This document shows positions 1 through 8,246 of a DNA stretch of 64,000 nucleotides, piece after piece; within the stretch, counting starts at the first letter, position 1, and every line of letters starts with the position of its first letter. The notes under the pieces were generated by a model. The model was not told the DNA's origin, made no database searches, and worked only from the letters and a program-made list of their open reading frames with translations. The DNA lies in assembly GCF_010686685.1 (NCBI RefSeq), contig NZ_JAAGWD010000001.1, positions 372,001-436,000 on the forward strand, in the 5' to 3' direction. Source of the DNA: Pontibacter burrus. GTDB lineage: Bacteria > Bacteroidota > Bacteroidia > Cytophagales > Hymenobacteraceae. The translations under genes were made by a program, and so were the position numbers.

Positions 1-75
1 CTAGCGTCTGAAGATGGCTCTTATGTTACTGGACAAGTGATACATGTAAACGGTGGCAAGCAGGTAGGCTCGTAG
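1..75 (+). CDS. SDR family oxidoreductase, C-terminal 24 residues (partial)
   Basis: The window opens inside a reading frame that ends at TAG (73-75). The last residues include YVTGQVIHVNGG, the usual C-terminal signature of FabG-like short-chain dehydrogenases/reductases, where this segment closes the Rossmann fold next to the substrate loop. The catalytic Ser-Tyr-Lys and the cofactor motif lie outside the window, so the substrate cannot be judged. Confidence 0.8.
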   Translation, partial: LASEDGSYVTGQVIHVNGGKQVGS

Positions 76-155
76 CAATTGCCCAACCATAACTATAGAA
101 ATGGAGTAAAAAGGGTAATGCTACCTGTGAGCAGACACCTATACTATTTATAATT

Positions 156-458
156 ATGGCTGAAAATAAAGAAGATATGAACTCGCTGAAGGGCCAGGCT
201 CCGAATGAGCGCCCGGTGCGGGTGATTGAAGAAGATACAAGTGAGTTGGAAATGCGTGAAGGGCACATTATACCTGGCGCAGATCCGCCTAAGAACGAGC
301 ACCAGCGTGGTGGCTTCGGTAACCGCGATGGTAAAGAAGGCTTCGGTAGCGACACTGCAGGTAATGGTCCATCAGCTATCGGGGTAAATGATTACTCTGA
401 TGACGGCACGCCGCCACCAGATAACATGCGCACCGAAGACGAAGGGCGCGGTACCTGA
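156..458 (+). CDS. small hydrophilic, probably disordered protein
   Basis: A 100-residue protein with no signal peptide, membrane segment or cysteine. It is rich in Gly, Asn, Asp, Glu and Pro and has low-complexity stretches (GGFGNRDGKEGFGSD; DDGTPPPDN), so it is probably intrinsically disordered. The family is not recognised. It precedes another small Gly/Asn-rich protein at 531 in the same direction, and the two may form a stress-type pair, but that is inference from composition only. The ATG at 156 is the first in frame. Confidence 0.6.
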   Translation: MAENKEDMNSLKGQAPNERPVRVIEEDTSELEMREGHIIPGADPPKNEHQRGGFGNRDGKEGFGSDTAGNGPSAIGVNDYSDDGTPPPDNMRTEDEGRGT

Positions 459-530
459 TAACAAGTGCAGTTTTTTACTTGCTGAAAAGTGGCAAGAAGT
501 TGTTTTATAATTTAAGAAAAGGAGGATAAG

Positions 531-758
531 ATGCCATCATATAAGCACACCCAGCCAGGCGGTGAGAACAAAGGAAATCCAACTGGTCGTGGCCAGGATA
601 AGGCCGGTGTAAAACCTACTGGGGAGACAAATGAAGAATTAAGAAACAAGTATACGGAAGGGGAGAATGAAAACCCGGCAAACACCGGTAACGTGCTAAA
701 GAACAACGATAACCGTAATACCAATAAACCTGATTTAGACAAAGGGAAGTATAACTAA
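531..758 (+). CDS. small Asn/Gly/Lys-rich hydrophilic protein with strong Shine-Dalgarno
   Basis: A 75-residue, highly charged protein without hydrophobic segments or Cys. It contains repeated turn-forming residues (QPGGENKGNPTGRGQDK; NTGNVLKNNDNRNTNKPD), and composition suggests disorder. The ATG is preceded by a perfect AGGAGG at 520-525 with 5 nt spacing. This is unusual in Bacteroidota, where most genes lack a Shine-Dalgarno, so high expression or special translation is possible. A strong terminator follows at once. No family was recognised. It could be analogous to small stress or desiccation proteins, but nothing in the sequence proves that. Confidence 0.65.
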   Translation: MPSYKHTQPGGENKGNPTGRGQDKAGVKPTGETNEELRNKYTEGENENPANTGNVLKNNDNRNTNKPDLDKGKYN

Positions 759-775
759 CTTTCAAAATCAACTAT

Positions 776-812
776 AAAAATAGCACCTGCATCAAACAGG
801 TGCTATTTTTTT
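776..812 (+). terminator. intrinsic terminator
   Basis: Stem AAAAATAGCACCTG paired with CAGGTGCTATTTTT around a 7-nt loop, ending in a T run. It closes the small-protein pair before the phosphatase gene. Confidence 0.85.
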
Positions 813-847
813 GATACATTTGCTGAGCATCACTTTACCCGATCTTC

Positions 848-1543
848 ATGGCCCGTTACGCCCTTACCGATGTTCATGGCTGCTCCCAAACCCTGAAGGC
901 ACTGGTGCTGGACCAACTTAAGCTGCAGAAAACCGACGAGCTATACATTTTAGGCGATCTGGTAAATAAAGGCCCGGATAGTAAAGGCGTTATTGATTTT
1001 ATAGTTCACTTGCAGAAGCAGCATTATAATGTGCAGTGTCTGCGTGGCAACCATGACCAGATGCTACTGAATGCTGCCAAAAAGGGCGATGCCGCTTTAA
1101 ACCTTACTCCTACCGAAAAAGAGCTACTGTTACAAAGTTTCGATATCCGCGATCTAGCGCACTTGCCAGTCAAGTACATAGCTTTTCTTAAAGAGCTGCC
1201 TTATTACTTAGAACTTCCTGATTATTTTTTAGTACATGCCGGTTTTGATTTTAAGCAGTCTGATATCTTTAAAGACAAAGATGCCATGCTCAACATCAGA
1301 GGTTACAATCCGGACCCGGTTAAACTTAACTATAAACGACTGCTGCACGGTCATACTCCAACTGCTTTATTTAGCATTAAAAAATCTGTTTCACACACAG
1401 ACTATAAAGTGAACCTGGATGCGGGTTGTGTGTACTACAAAAATGCCAGCTATGGCAACCTTGTTGCGCTTGACCTTGACTCACAAGAATTATTCGTACA
1501 GCAAAATCAGGATCGCCCATACCCTGTTGCCCGCAAGAGTTAA
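848..1543 (+). CDS. PPP-type metallophosphatase (ApaH/PrpA-like)
   Basis: A 231-residue calcineurin-like phosphoesterase. The two-metal motifs are in order: D8-V-H10-G, GDLVNKGPDS (36-45), GNHD (67-70), HAGFD near 132 and HGHTP near 168. The GDLVNxGPDS form is that of bacterial PPP enzymes (ApaH, PrpA/PrpE, diadenosine tetraphosphatase and Ser/Thr phosphatases) rather than the eukaryotic GDYVDRG. It is probably cytoplasmic, since there is no signal peptide. Protein phosphatase and Ap4A hydrolase activities cannot be told apart by sequence alone. It stands alone between a terminator and a long AT-rich gap. Confidence 0.85.
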   Translation: MARYALTDVHGCSQTLKALVLDQLKLQKTDELYILGDLVNKGPDSKGVIDFIVHLQKQHYNVQCLRGNHDQMLLNAAKKGDAALNLTPTEKELLLQSFDIRDLAHLPVKYIAFLKELPYYLELPDYFLVHAGFDFKQSDIFKDKDAMLNIRGYNPDPVKLNYKRLLHGHTPTALFSIKKSVSHTDYKVNLDAGCVYYKNASYGNLVALDLDSQELFVQQNQDRPYPVARKS

Positions 1544-2067
1544 TTTATTTCAAGCAGCTCTTCTGCTAAGTAGATTCAATAAGAATATTAGTCCAATTTA
1601 AAGCTCGGGTATGATTAATTCAAAGAAGCAATACTCAGAAATAGGTAAATAACTAGGCAAAAAAGACAAAAATGCTTGATTGCACTAACTCTTTATTCTA
1701 CAATTACATATAGTGCAAAGCAAATATGCCCTAAAATTGGATTTTAAATGTTTCATATTGTCTAATATATTTTTTTTATTCAATTTAACGAAGGTGTTGC
1801 TAAGACCAGTTTCTTAATGATATAAGTTGTAAAACTCAGAAAACTAAGTGCTTGCATGTGCAACTGACATTGGTGAAAAGGTTTTAATAATATGCTGTAT
1901 AAACTATATATAATATTGTAATTTGCCGTTTTGGGTTTAGATTCTATAAAAAAATAGTTATAAATAATTGTGATCATAAGGAATAAATTATCTTATTTTG
2001 CAGGTAACTTTCATGTCGCAAGAAGCTAACTTACAATAAATTAATACTGGCTACCCAATTTCAAGCT
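1544..2067. other. AT-rich intergenic region, no gene supported
   Basis: About 520 bp, clearly richer in A/T than its surroundings. There is a short weak hairpin (AGCAG/CTGCT, 1554-1568) after the phosphatase, and TTATTTTG near 1990 is a one-mismatch match to the TAnnTTTG -7 element that could serve the TIG gene. A 65-codon open frame on the minus strand (1780-1977) shows only AT-driven composition. I see no RNA gene. Confidence 0.5.
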
Positions 2068-5000
2068 ATGGCACGTTTCTACGCTCACCCTTATAGTGCT
2101 CTACTTATAAGAACGCTGCTGATAAAATTAATATTGACACTAATTGTTGTTTTGCAGGTACAAGGGCAGTCAGCGCCTACAATTTCTGGCTTTTCTCCAG
2201 TTTCTGGAAAAGTTGGTGATGAGATTATTATACAGGGTTCGGGTTTTCTGACTGCTAATATGGTTTATGTGGGTAGCGAGTCTACCTTGGATTTTACCAT
2301 CGTTAGCGATAGTCAGATCAAAGTAAATGTACCAGCATCTGCTTCTACCGGCAGAATTCAGGTACACAATAGCTTCGGGGCCAGGTCAAGTACAACAAAC
2401 TACACAGTAACAAGTGCTCCAATTATAAGTTCTATAAGTCCAACCACTGGTCCAGTAGGCACTGAAGTAACAATATCCGGCTCTAAGTTTACAGGTGTAG
2501 CTTCTATTAGTATTGCAGGAGGCTCTGTTACAGATTTTATAGTAATTAGTGATACTGAAATTAAAGCCGTAATATCGGAAACAGCATATGGAGGAGTTGC
2601 TCGCGTAACTGCAAACCATGGTTCAGCAACCAGTGCTCAAAACTTTGAAGTCACAGACTTGCCTACTGTAACTAATTTTACTCCCCCTTCAGGGCCTGTG
2701 GGTACAGCAGTTCGAATTTATGGTACCAAGTTTAATAATGCTACTTCAATTAATATAGCAGGCGGTACTACTACAGATTTTACTATTGTTAATGACACGG
2801 AGATAAGAGTTAAAGTACCAGCTAATGCTATTGGTGGGACAGTGCGCGTTTATACGAATACAGGTACAGGCATTAGCTCTTCCAGCTTCACTGTAAATGG
2901 TACTCCCTCCTTAACATCTTTTACTCCCGCCTCTGCGCGTGCAGGGGCAGAAGTTACAATTAATGGTTCCGGATTTACAACTGCAGATAGAGTTTATTTT
3001 GGCAGCGGCTCTATTACAGATTTTACAATAGTTAATGATTTTCAAATAAAAGCTATAGTACCTAATACTGCAACAACAGGTAAGGTTCAGGTCTATACAT
3101 CACAGGGACGTGTGACAAGCATATACAATTTTGCTGTTGAAGGAGCTCCTGTTATCAGCTCATTCTCTCCTACCTCTGGTCCAGTTGGTACAGTTGTTAC
3201 AATAAGAGGACGTAATTTTAATGATGCATCCACTGTTCTTATAGGTAGCGCTAGTATAACTAACTTTACAATTGTAAGCGATTCAGAAATACAGGTAGTT
3301 GTTCCATCAGTAGCTTCCTCTGGTATAGTTAGGGTATATTCAAATAGCGGTCGCGCACTAAGTTCGGGTCAATTTACGCTTGATAATGCACCTGTTATTT
3401 CTACATTTACCCCTACATCCGGTCCAACTGGTACCGAGATCACCATCACAGGGGAGAACTTTACGGGCACAAATTTAATTTATGTGGGCAGCGGTTCAAC
3501 GACCAACTTTACAGTCGTAAGTGATACGCAGTTAAAAGTGATGGTGCCCGCTACAGCAACAACCGGGAAACTGATTGTGCGCACAGCTACGGGCCAGGTA
3601 ACAAGCAAAGAGACCTTTACCCTGACGGGCGCTCCGGAAATCCATTCCTTTACCCCTGCCGCTGGCCCGGTCAATACCACTGTAACGATAAAAGGCATCA
3701 ACTTTACAGGCGCTACATTGGTGTACTTTGGCAGTGGCACAACAACGAACTTTACAGTGGTTAGCGATACAGAAATTAAGGTTGTGGTGCCTACTACCGC
3801 AGCTACAGGAATAATAAGAGTTTATACACCTAGTGGAAGGGCTAACTCATCTACTAACTTTACATTAACCGGAGCCCCTGTTATTTCTACATTTACCCCT
3901 ACGTCCGGTCCAACTGGTACCGAGATCACCATCACAGGGGAGAACTTTACGGGCACAAATTTAATTTATGTGGGCAGCGGTTCAACGACCAACTTTACAG
4001 TCGTAAGTGATACGCAGTTAAAAGTGATGGTGCCCGCTACAGCAACAACCGGGAAACTGATTGTGCGCACAGCTACGGGCCAGGTAACAAGCAAAGAGAC
4101 CTTTACCCTGACGGGCGCTCCGGAAATCCATTCCTTTACCCCTGCCGCTGGCCCGGTCAATACCACTGTAACGATAAAAGGCATCAACTTTACAGGCGCT
4201 ACATTGGTGTACTTTGGCAGTGGCACAACAACGAACTTTACAGTGGTTAGCGATACAGAAATTAAGGCAGTAGTACCTGCTTTAGCTTCTACGGGAATAG
4301 TGCAGGTGCGCACGCCAAATGGTAGAGCAAACTCTTCTGGTTACTTTACCGTGTCAGGAGCACCTGCTATCACTTCTTTTACCCCTATAAGTGGTCCTGT
4401 AGGCACCGAGATCATTATTACAGGGGAGAATTTCACGGGAACCAATAGGGTTTACGTCGGCAGTGGAAATACTACAACTGGTTTCACTGTCGTAAGTGAT
4501 ACACAGCTAAAAGTGATAGTGCCAGCTACGGCTAGTAATGGAAGCTTGATTGTTCGTACAGCAAATGGCCAAGTAACAAGTACTGTAACGTATAAGTTAT
4601 CTCCAGCTTACCTTTCAACCACAAAACCTGAAGTCACCTTCAAACTTGGGCAGGCAGCTACAGAAGAATATAATGTGGATGGCTTAGGTCTCAAAAATGG
4701 AGAGTCAGTAACTATAAATGTTGCAGCAAATAGCCCTTTTGAGATATCAACTAATGCTGGGTCTGGTTTTGGGAAATCTGTTACGCTAAATAATGTTGTT
4801 AATCACAGATTAGTCCCAACTGCCATTTATGTAAAATATACTCCGGACGAGGCGAACACTACAACCGCAGCCGAGATAGTGCATGTGCAGGGAACAACTG
4901 CGGAAAGAAAAATAAGAGTTGAAGCCATAACGCCTCTTCCCGTAGAACTTAAATCCTTTACAGCAAAGCTTATCAATGGTGCCATCCATTTAGATTGGAG

Positions 5001-5496
5001 TACAGCTTCTGAGAAAGATAACTCGCACTTTGATATTGAGATGTCGAGTGGGAATGCGAATAACTATAGAAAAGTGGCCAGGGTTGATAGTAAAGTTGGT
5101 ACAAGTTCTTTAACTACCCATTACAGCTACACAATTAACTATAGTGGCAATGGCCAAACAGAGTACTATAGACTGAAGCAAGTGGATATAGATGGTACTG
5201 CTACATATAGCAGACCAGTGGCTATAAGACCAGTAATGGCTACTAAGCCAACGCAGGTTGCACCAAACCCGATCACAACAGATTCTAAAATTTACCTGAC
5301 AGCACAGCAAAACGGCATAGCTCTTATTAAAGTAAGCTCTATCCGTGGGAAGCAGATTTATGTTGAGCAAGTACAAGTACAGGTTGGGGAGAACGCGCTA
5401 CCTTTAAGTAAATACAATAATCTGATGTCAGGTATTTATATTGTAACTATAGAACTTGATGGTAAACAGGAGTTCTTTAGAATTATGAAGCATTGA
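2068..5496 (+). CDS. secreted IPT/TIG-repeat protein with T9SS C-terminal sorting module
   Basis: 1142 residues. The signal peptide is residues 1-34 (hydrophobic LLIKLILTLIVVLQVQG, cleavage probably near GQ-SA). Ten tandem IPT/TIG (Ig-like) repeats of about 81 residues follow, each starting like APxIxSFxPxSGPVGTxVTIxG (residues ~37-850). Then come a ~105-residue domain beginning STTKPEVTFKLG, a fibronectin-like module (LPVELKSFTAK...TASEKDNSHFDIE...YYRLKQVDIDGT) and a C-terminal sorting domain (VAPNPITTDSKIYL...SGIYIVTIELDG). The last two are typical of T9SS cargo, so the protein is exported and probably anchored at the cell surface as an adhesin-like stalk. Repeats 6-7 and 8-9 are almost identical in DNA. 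The gene is poor in the AACTATA motif that fills neighbouring genes. Confidence 0.9.
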   Translation: MARFYAHPYSALLIRTLLIKLILTLIVVLQVQGQSAPTISGFSPVSGKVGDEIIIQGSGFLTANMVYVGSESTLDFTIVSDSQIKVNVPASASTGRIQVHNSFGARSSTTNYTVTSAPIISSISPTTGPVGTEVTISGSKFTGVASISIAGGSVTDFIVISDTEIKAVISETAYGGVARVTANHGSATSAQNFEVTDLPTVTNFTPPSGPVGTAVRIYGTKFNNATSINIAGGTTTDFTIVNDTEIRVKVPANAIGGTVRVYTNTGTGISSSSFTVNGTPSLTSFTPASARAGAEVTINGSGFTTADRVYFGSGSITDFTIVNDFQIKAIVPNTATTGKVQVYTSQGRVTSIYNFAVEGAPVISSFSPTSGPVGTVVTIRGRNFNDASTVLIGSASITNFTIVSDSEIQVVVPSVASSGIVRVYSNSGRALSSGQFTLDNAPVISTFTPTSGPTGTEITITGENFTGTNLIYVGSGSTTNFTVVSDTQLKVMVPATATTGKLIVRTATGQVTSKETFTLTGAPEIHSFTPAAGPVNTTVTIKGINFTGATLVYFGSGTTTNFTVVSDTEIKVVVPTTAATGIIRVYTPSGRANSSTNFTLTGAPVISTFTPTSGPTGTEITITGENFTGTNLIYVGSGSTTNFTVVSDTQLKVMVPATATTGKLIVRTATGQVTSKETFTLTGAPEIHSFTPAAGPVNTTVTIKGINFTGATLVYFGSGTTTNFTVVSDTEIKAVVPALASTGIVQVRTPNGRANSSGYFTVSGAPAITSFTPISGPVGTEIIITGENFTGTNRVYVGSGNTTTGFTVVSDTQLKVIVPATASNGSLIVRTANGQVTSTVTYKLSPAYLSTTKPEVTFKLGQAATEEYNVDGLGLKNGESVTINVAANSPFEISTNAGSGFGKSVTLNNVVNHRLVPTAIYVKYTPDEANTTTAAEIVHVQGTTAERKIRVEAITPLPVELKSFTAKLINGAIHLDWSTASEKDNSHFDIEMSSGNANNYRKVARVDSKVGTSSLTTHYSYTINYSGNGQTEYYRLKQVDIDGTATYSRPVAIRPVMATKPTQVAPNPITTDSKIYLTAQQNGIALIKVSSIRGKQIYVEQVQVQVGENALPLSKYNNLMSGIYIVTIELDGKQEFFRIMKH
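3391..3781 (+). repeat. 391-bp internal duplication, copy 1 (TIG repeats 6-7)
   Basis: Read against 3877-4267, the two copies (offset 486 bp, exactly 162 codons) differ at one base only (3416 A, 3902 G). The DNA after each copy (3782-3876 and 4268-4362) has diverged although it encodes the same kind of repeat. Confidence 0.95.
3877..4267 (+). repeat. 391-bp internal duplication, copy 2 (TIG repeats 8-9)
   Basis: Partner of 3391-3781 with a single mismatch. The copies keep the reading frame and encode the same two TIG domains, which suggests recent duplication or gene conversion. Confidence 0.95.
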
Positions 5497-5513
5497 TTTA
5501 AACTATAGCTTAT

Positions 5514-5558
5514 AAAAGAAAAGCCAGGTACTATAGCAGTGCCTGGCTTTTCTTTTAA
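5514..5558 (+). terminator. intrinsic terminator of the TIG-repeat gene
   Basis: A 15-bp perfect stem (AAAAGAAAAGCCAGG with CCTGGCTTTTCTTTT) around a 13-nt loop that contains CTATAG, followed by TTTTAA. Confidence 0.9.
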
Positions 5559-5610
5559 TCGTATGTAAACTGTAGCGATGGTGTCGAAAACTATATAAAC
5601 TAATCAATCA

Positions 5611-5641
5611 TTGGTTTATTAAGGGGCATAGCTTAAATTTG
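5611..5641 (+). promoter_or_regulatory. Bacteroidota-type promoter of glyA
   Basis: TTG at 5611-5613, 20 bp, then TAAATTTG at 5634-5641, a perfect TAnnTTTG -7 element. Predicted start of transcription is near 5645, about 20 nt before the ATG. The same TTG-N20-TAnnTTTG layout recurs at 35368 and 47082. Confidence 0.7.
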
Positions 5642-5665
5642 AACTATTATAATTTACTTATCATG

Positions 5666-6940
5666 ATGCAGAAAGATACCGCTATATTCGACCTGATTGC
5701 TAAAGAGAAAGAACGCCAGATGCACGGCCTGGAACTTATCGCTTCTGAAAACTTTGTTTCGGAGCAGGTAATGCAAGCTATGGGCAGTGTGATGACCAAT
5801 AAATATGCTGAAGGCCTACCCGGCAAGCGCTATTATGGTGGTTGCGAAATTGTAGATCAATCGGAGCAATTGGCTATAGATAGAGCAAAAGAGCTTTTTG
5901 GAGCAACCTGGGTAAACGTACAGCCGCACTCTGGTGCACAGGCTAATGCAGCTGTTATGCTTGCTGTACTTCAGCCAGGTGATAAAATTTTAGGTTTTGA
6001 CCTGTCGCATGGTGGGCACTTAACGCATGGGTCGCCGGTAAACTTCTCTGGTAAACTATACCAGCCGTCGTTTTACGGTGTAGAACAGGAAACTGGTCTG
6101 ATCGACTTTGATAAGGTCGTTGAAACTGCGCGACGTGAAAAACCGAAATTAATCATTTGTGGAGCCTCTGCCTATAGCCGCGATTGGGACTATAAGAAGC
6201 TGCGCGCTGCCGCCGATGAGGTAGGTGCATTACTTATGGCCGACATCTCCCACCCTTCCGGGCTGATTGCGAAAGGTTTACTAAATAACCCGTTTGAGCA
6301 TTGCCATATTGTAACTACTACTACACACAAAACCCTTCGCGGGCCACGTGGCGGTATGATCATGATGGGTAAAGATTTCGAAAACCCATTCGGACTTAAA
6401 ACACCAAAAGGTGAAACACGCATGATGTCCTCAATTCTGGATGGCGCTGTATTCCCGGGTACACAAGGCGGGCCGCTGGAGCACGTAATTGCAGCAAAAG
6501 CTGTAGCATACTACGAGGCGCTGACAAATGACTACCTTGGTTATGTAAAACAAGTGCAGCAAAATGCGCAGGCAATGGCAAACGCATTTGTTGAACGTGG
6601 CTATAACATCATTTCAGGTGGTACGGATAACCACATGATGCTGATCGATCTGCGCTCAAAAGGTATAACCGGAAAGCTTGCAGAAAACACGCTGGTGAAA
6701 GCTGATATTACGATCAATAAAAACATGGTTCCTTTTGATGACAAGTCGCCATTCGTAACATCAGGTATGCGTGTAGGAACAGCTGCTATCACAACACGAG
6801 GCTTAAAAGAAAATGATATGGCGCGCATAGTAGAGCTTATCGACGATGTGCTGACTAATCACGATAACGAAACTAAAATAGCTTCAGTAAGAAAAGAAGT
6901 TAATAACTGGATGCAGCAGTATCAGCTGTTTGCCTACTAA
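5666..6940 (+). CDS. glyA: serine hydroxymethyltransferase
   Basis: A cytoplasmic PLP enzyme that converts serine and tetrahydrofolate to glycine and 5,10-methylene-THF, the carbon donor for metF/metH further along this window. Landmarks are the N-terminal [12 protein letters not shown] and [13 protein letters not shown], and the PLP-lysine motif [14 protein letters not shown] (Lys in the THK triplet). The frame is open from a TTG at 5639, but the promoter's -7 element covers that TTG and family members begin MQKDT. I therefore start at the second ATG, 5666 (424 aa); ATG 5663 is equally possible. tatC follows after 15 bp. Confidence 0.95.
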   Translation: MQKDTAIFDLIAKEKERQMHGLELIASENFVSEQVMQAMGSVMTNKYAEGLPGKRYYGGCEIVDQSEQLAIDRAKELFGATWVNVQPHSGAQANAAVMLAVLQPGDKILGFDLSHGGHLTHGSPVNFSGKLYQPSFYGVEQETGLIDFDKVVETARREKPKLIICGASAYSRDWDYKKLRAAADEVGALLMADISHPSGLIAKGLLNNPFEHCHIVTTTTHKTLRGPRGGMIMMGKDFENPFGLKTPKGETRMMSSILDGAVFPGTQGGPLEHVIAAKAVAYYEALTNDYLGYVKQVQQNAQAMANAFVERGYNIISGGTDNHMMLIDLRSKGITGKLAENTLVKADITINKNMVPFDDKSPFVTSGMRVGTAAITTRGLKENDMARIVELIDDVLTNHDNETKIASVRKEVNNWMQQYQLFAY

Positions 6941-6955
6941 TACGAGATTCTTTTG

Positions 6956-7801
6956 ATGGATCAACATTTTCTGGAAGAGGGCGGAGAAGCAAAAGAGATG
7001 TCCTTTATTGATCACCTGGAAGAACTCAGGTGGCATCTTATACGTGCAGTAGCCTCGATCTTTGTATTTTCTATTATTGCTTTTTTAGCAAAAGGCTTCG
7101 TATTCCACGATATTATTCTTGCTCCGGCTCGCACTGATTTCCTGAGCTATAGGGTAATGTGTGAACTGGGAAATGCGCTGGGTACGGAGGCCTTTTGCAT
7201 AGATGAGTTAGGGTTTACCATACAAAGCCGCCAAATGAGTGGTCAGTTTGCGATGCACATGCTGGTATCGGTAGTACTTGGTCTGGCGTGTGCTTTCCCT
7301 TATGCGTTCTGGGAGATCTGGCGTTTTGTGAGCCCGGGCTTATACCCGCAGGAGCGTAAGAACTCACGCGGTGCTGTTTTTTTCGTGTCGGTGCTGTTTA
7401 TGTTGGGCCTGCTGTTCGGTTACTATGTTGTGTCTCCTATATCCATCAATTTCCTGGCCGGATACCAGGTAGACCCATCTATTATAAACGAATTTGACCT
7501 TTCATCTTACATATCCACGCTCACTACCCTATGCCTGGCGTGTGCTTTTATGTTTCAGATGCCGGTTATAGTTTACTTCTTTACAAAAGCGGGTTTACTG
7601 ACGCCAGAAGTGATGAAGTTGTACCGCAGACATGCAATCATCGTAATACTGATTGTAGCAGCAATTATTACTCCTCCGGATGTAGTCAGTCAGATGCTGA
7701 TCTTTATTCCGTTGATGGTGCTGTACGAAGCAAGTATAATAGTATCTCGTTCAATCCGTAAAAGCGATATAAAGAAACTTAATCAAAACAACACGATCTG
7801 A
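6956..7801 (+). CDS. tatC: twin-arginine translocase subunit TatC
   Basis: 281 residues with six hydrophobic segments. It carries the family N-terminus SFIDHLEELRWHLIRA and the conserved Phe/Pro-rich region FWEIWRFVSPGLYPQE. TatC is the inner-membrane receptor of the Tat pathway, which exports folded proteins carrying RR signal peptides. The ATG at 6956 is chosen over the TTG at 6953. Its TGA overlaps the ATG of rpiB by one base, so the two are translationally coupled in a glyA-tatC-rpiB run. No tatA/B gene is present here. Confidence 0.95.
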   Translation: MDQHFLEEGGEAKEMSFIDHLEELRWHLIRAVASIFVFSIIAFLAKGFVFHDIILAPARTDFLSYRVMCELGNALGTEAFCIDELGFTIQSRQMSGQFAMHMLVSVVLGLACAFPYAFWEIWRFVSPGLYPQERKNSRGAVFFVSVLFMLGLLFGYYVVSPISINFLAGYQVDPSIINEFDLSSYISTLTTLCLACAFMFQMPVIVYFFTKAGLLTPEVMKLYRRHAIIVILIVAAIITPPDVVSQMLIFIPLMVLYEASIIVSRSIRKSDIKKLNQNNTI

Positions 7802-8238
7802 TGGCTTATAACATTGCAATAGGCGGCGACCATGCCGGATTTACATACAAAAGCCTGCTGATAAAGCTTTTAAAAGAGTTAGGGCACCAGGTGCAGGACT
7901 TCGGACCGGGTTCAGAGGCTTCGGTAGACTATCCGGACCATGTGCACCCGCTGGCAAAAGCCGTTGTGAACAAGGAGGCTGATTTTGGTATTCTTATTTG
8001 CGGAAGCGGCAATGGTGTTGCTATGACAGCGAATAAATATCCTGAAATAAGAGCAGCCCTTTGCTGGCAAACCGATTTGGCAAAGCTTGCCCGAGAGCAC
8101 AACGATGCTAACGTACTCTGCATACCAGCCCGCTTTGTATCAGAAGAAGTAGCTGAAGAGATGGTAAAGGTCTTTTTAAGTACAGCATTTGAGGGTGGTC
8201 GCCACCAGAACAGAGTAAACAAGATTGCCGCCTGCTAA
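7801..8238 (+). CDS. rpiB: ribose-5-phosphate isomerase B
   Basis: A 145-residue cytoplasmic RpiB/LacAB family enzyme interconverting ribose-5-P and ribulose-5-P in the pentose phosphate pathway. It has the phosphate-binding start IGGDHAGFTYK, the active-site segment GILICGSGNGVAMTANK with the catalytic Cys, and ARFVSEEVAEEM near the end. The start codon overlaps the tatC stop. The stop codon lies in the loop of a hairpin shared with the convergent gene downstream. Confidence 0.95.
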   Translation: MAYNIAIGGDHAGFTYKSLLIKLLKELGHQVQDFGPGSEASVDYPDHVHPLAKAVVNKEADFGILICGSGNGVAMTANKYPEIRAALCWQTDLAKLAREHNDANVLCIPARFVSEEVAEEMVKVFLSTAFEGGRHQNRVNKIAAC

Positions 8239-8246
8239 GCGGCAAT
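8224..8246. terminator. bidirectional hairpin between convergent rpiB and membrane-protein genes
   Basis: 8-bp perfect stem ATTGCCGC/GCGGCAAT with the rpiB TAA in the 7-nt loop. The last base of the hairpin is the first base of the opposite gene's stop codon. The following TATTGTTT is a weak T tract. Confidence 0.6.

Noticed and set aside
1780-1977. 65-codon minus-strand open frame in the AT-rich gap
   Set aside because: Composition is what AT-rich DNA gives by chance (Ile/Tyr/Asn/Lys-rich), there is no ribosome site or promoter, and no family resemblance.
3391-4267. CRISPR or satellite repeat
   Set aside because: The repeats are in-frame TIG domain codons of about 243 bp with no spacers; no array of short direct repeats exists elsewhere in the window.
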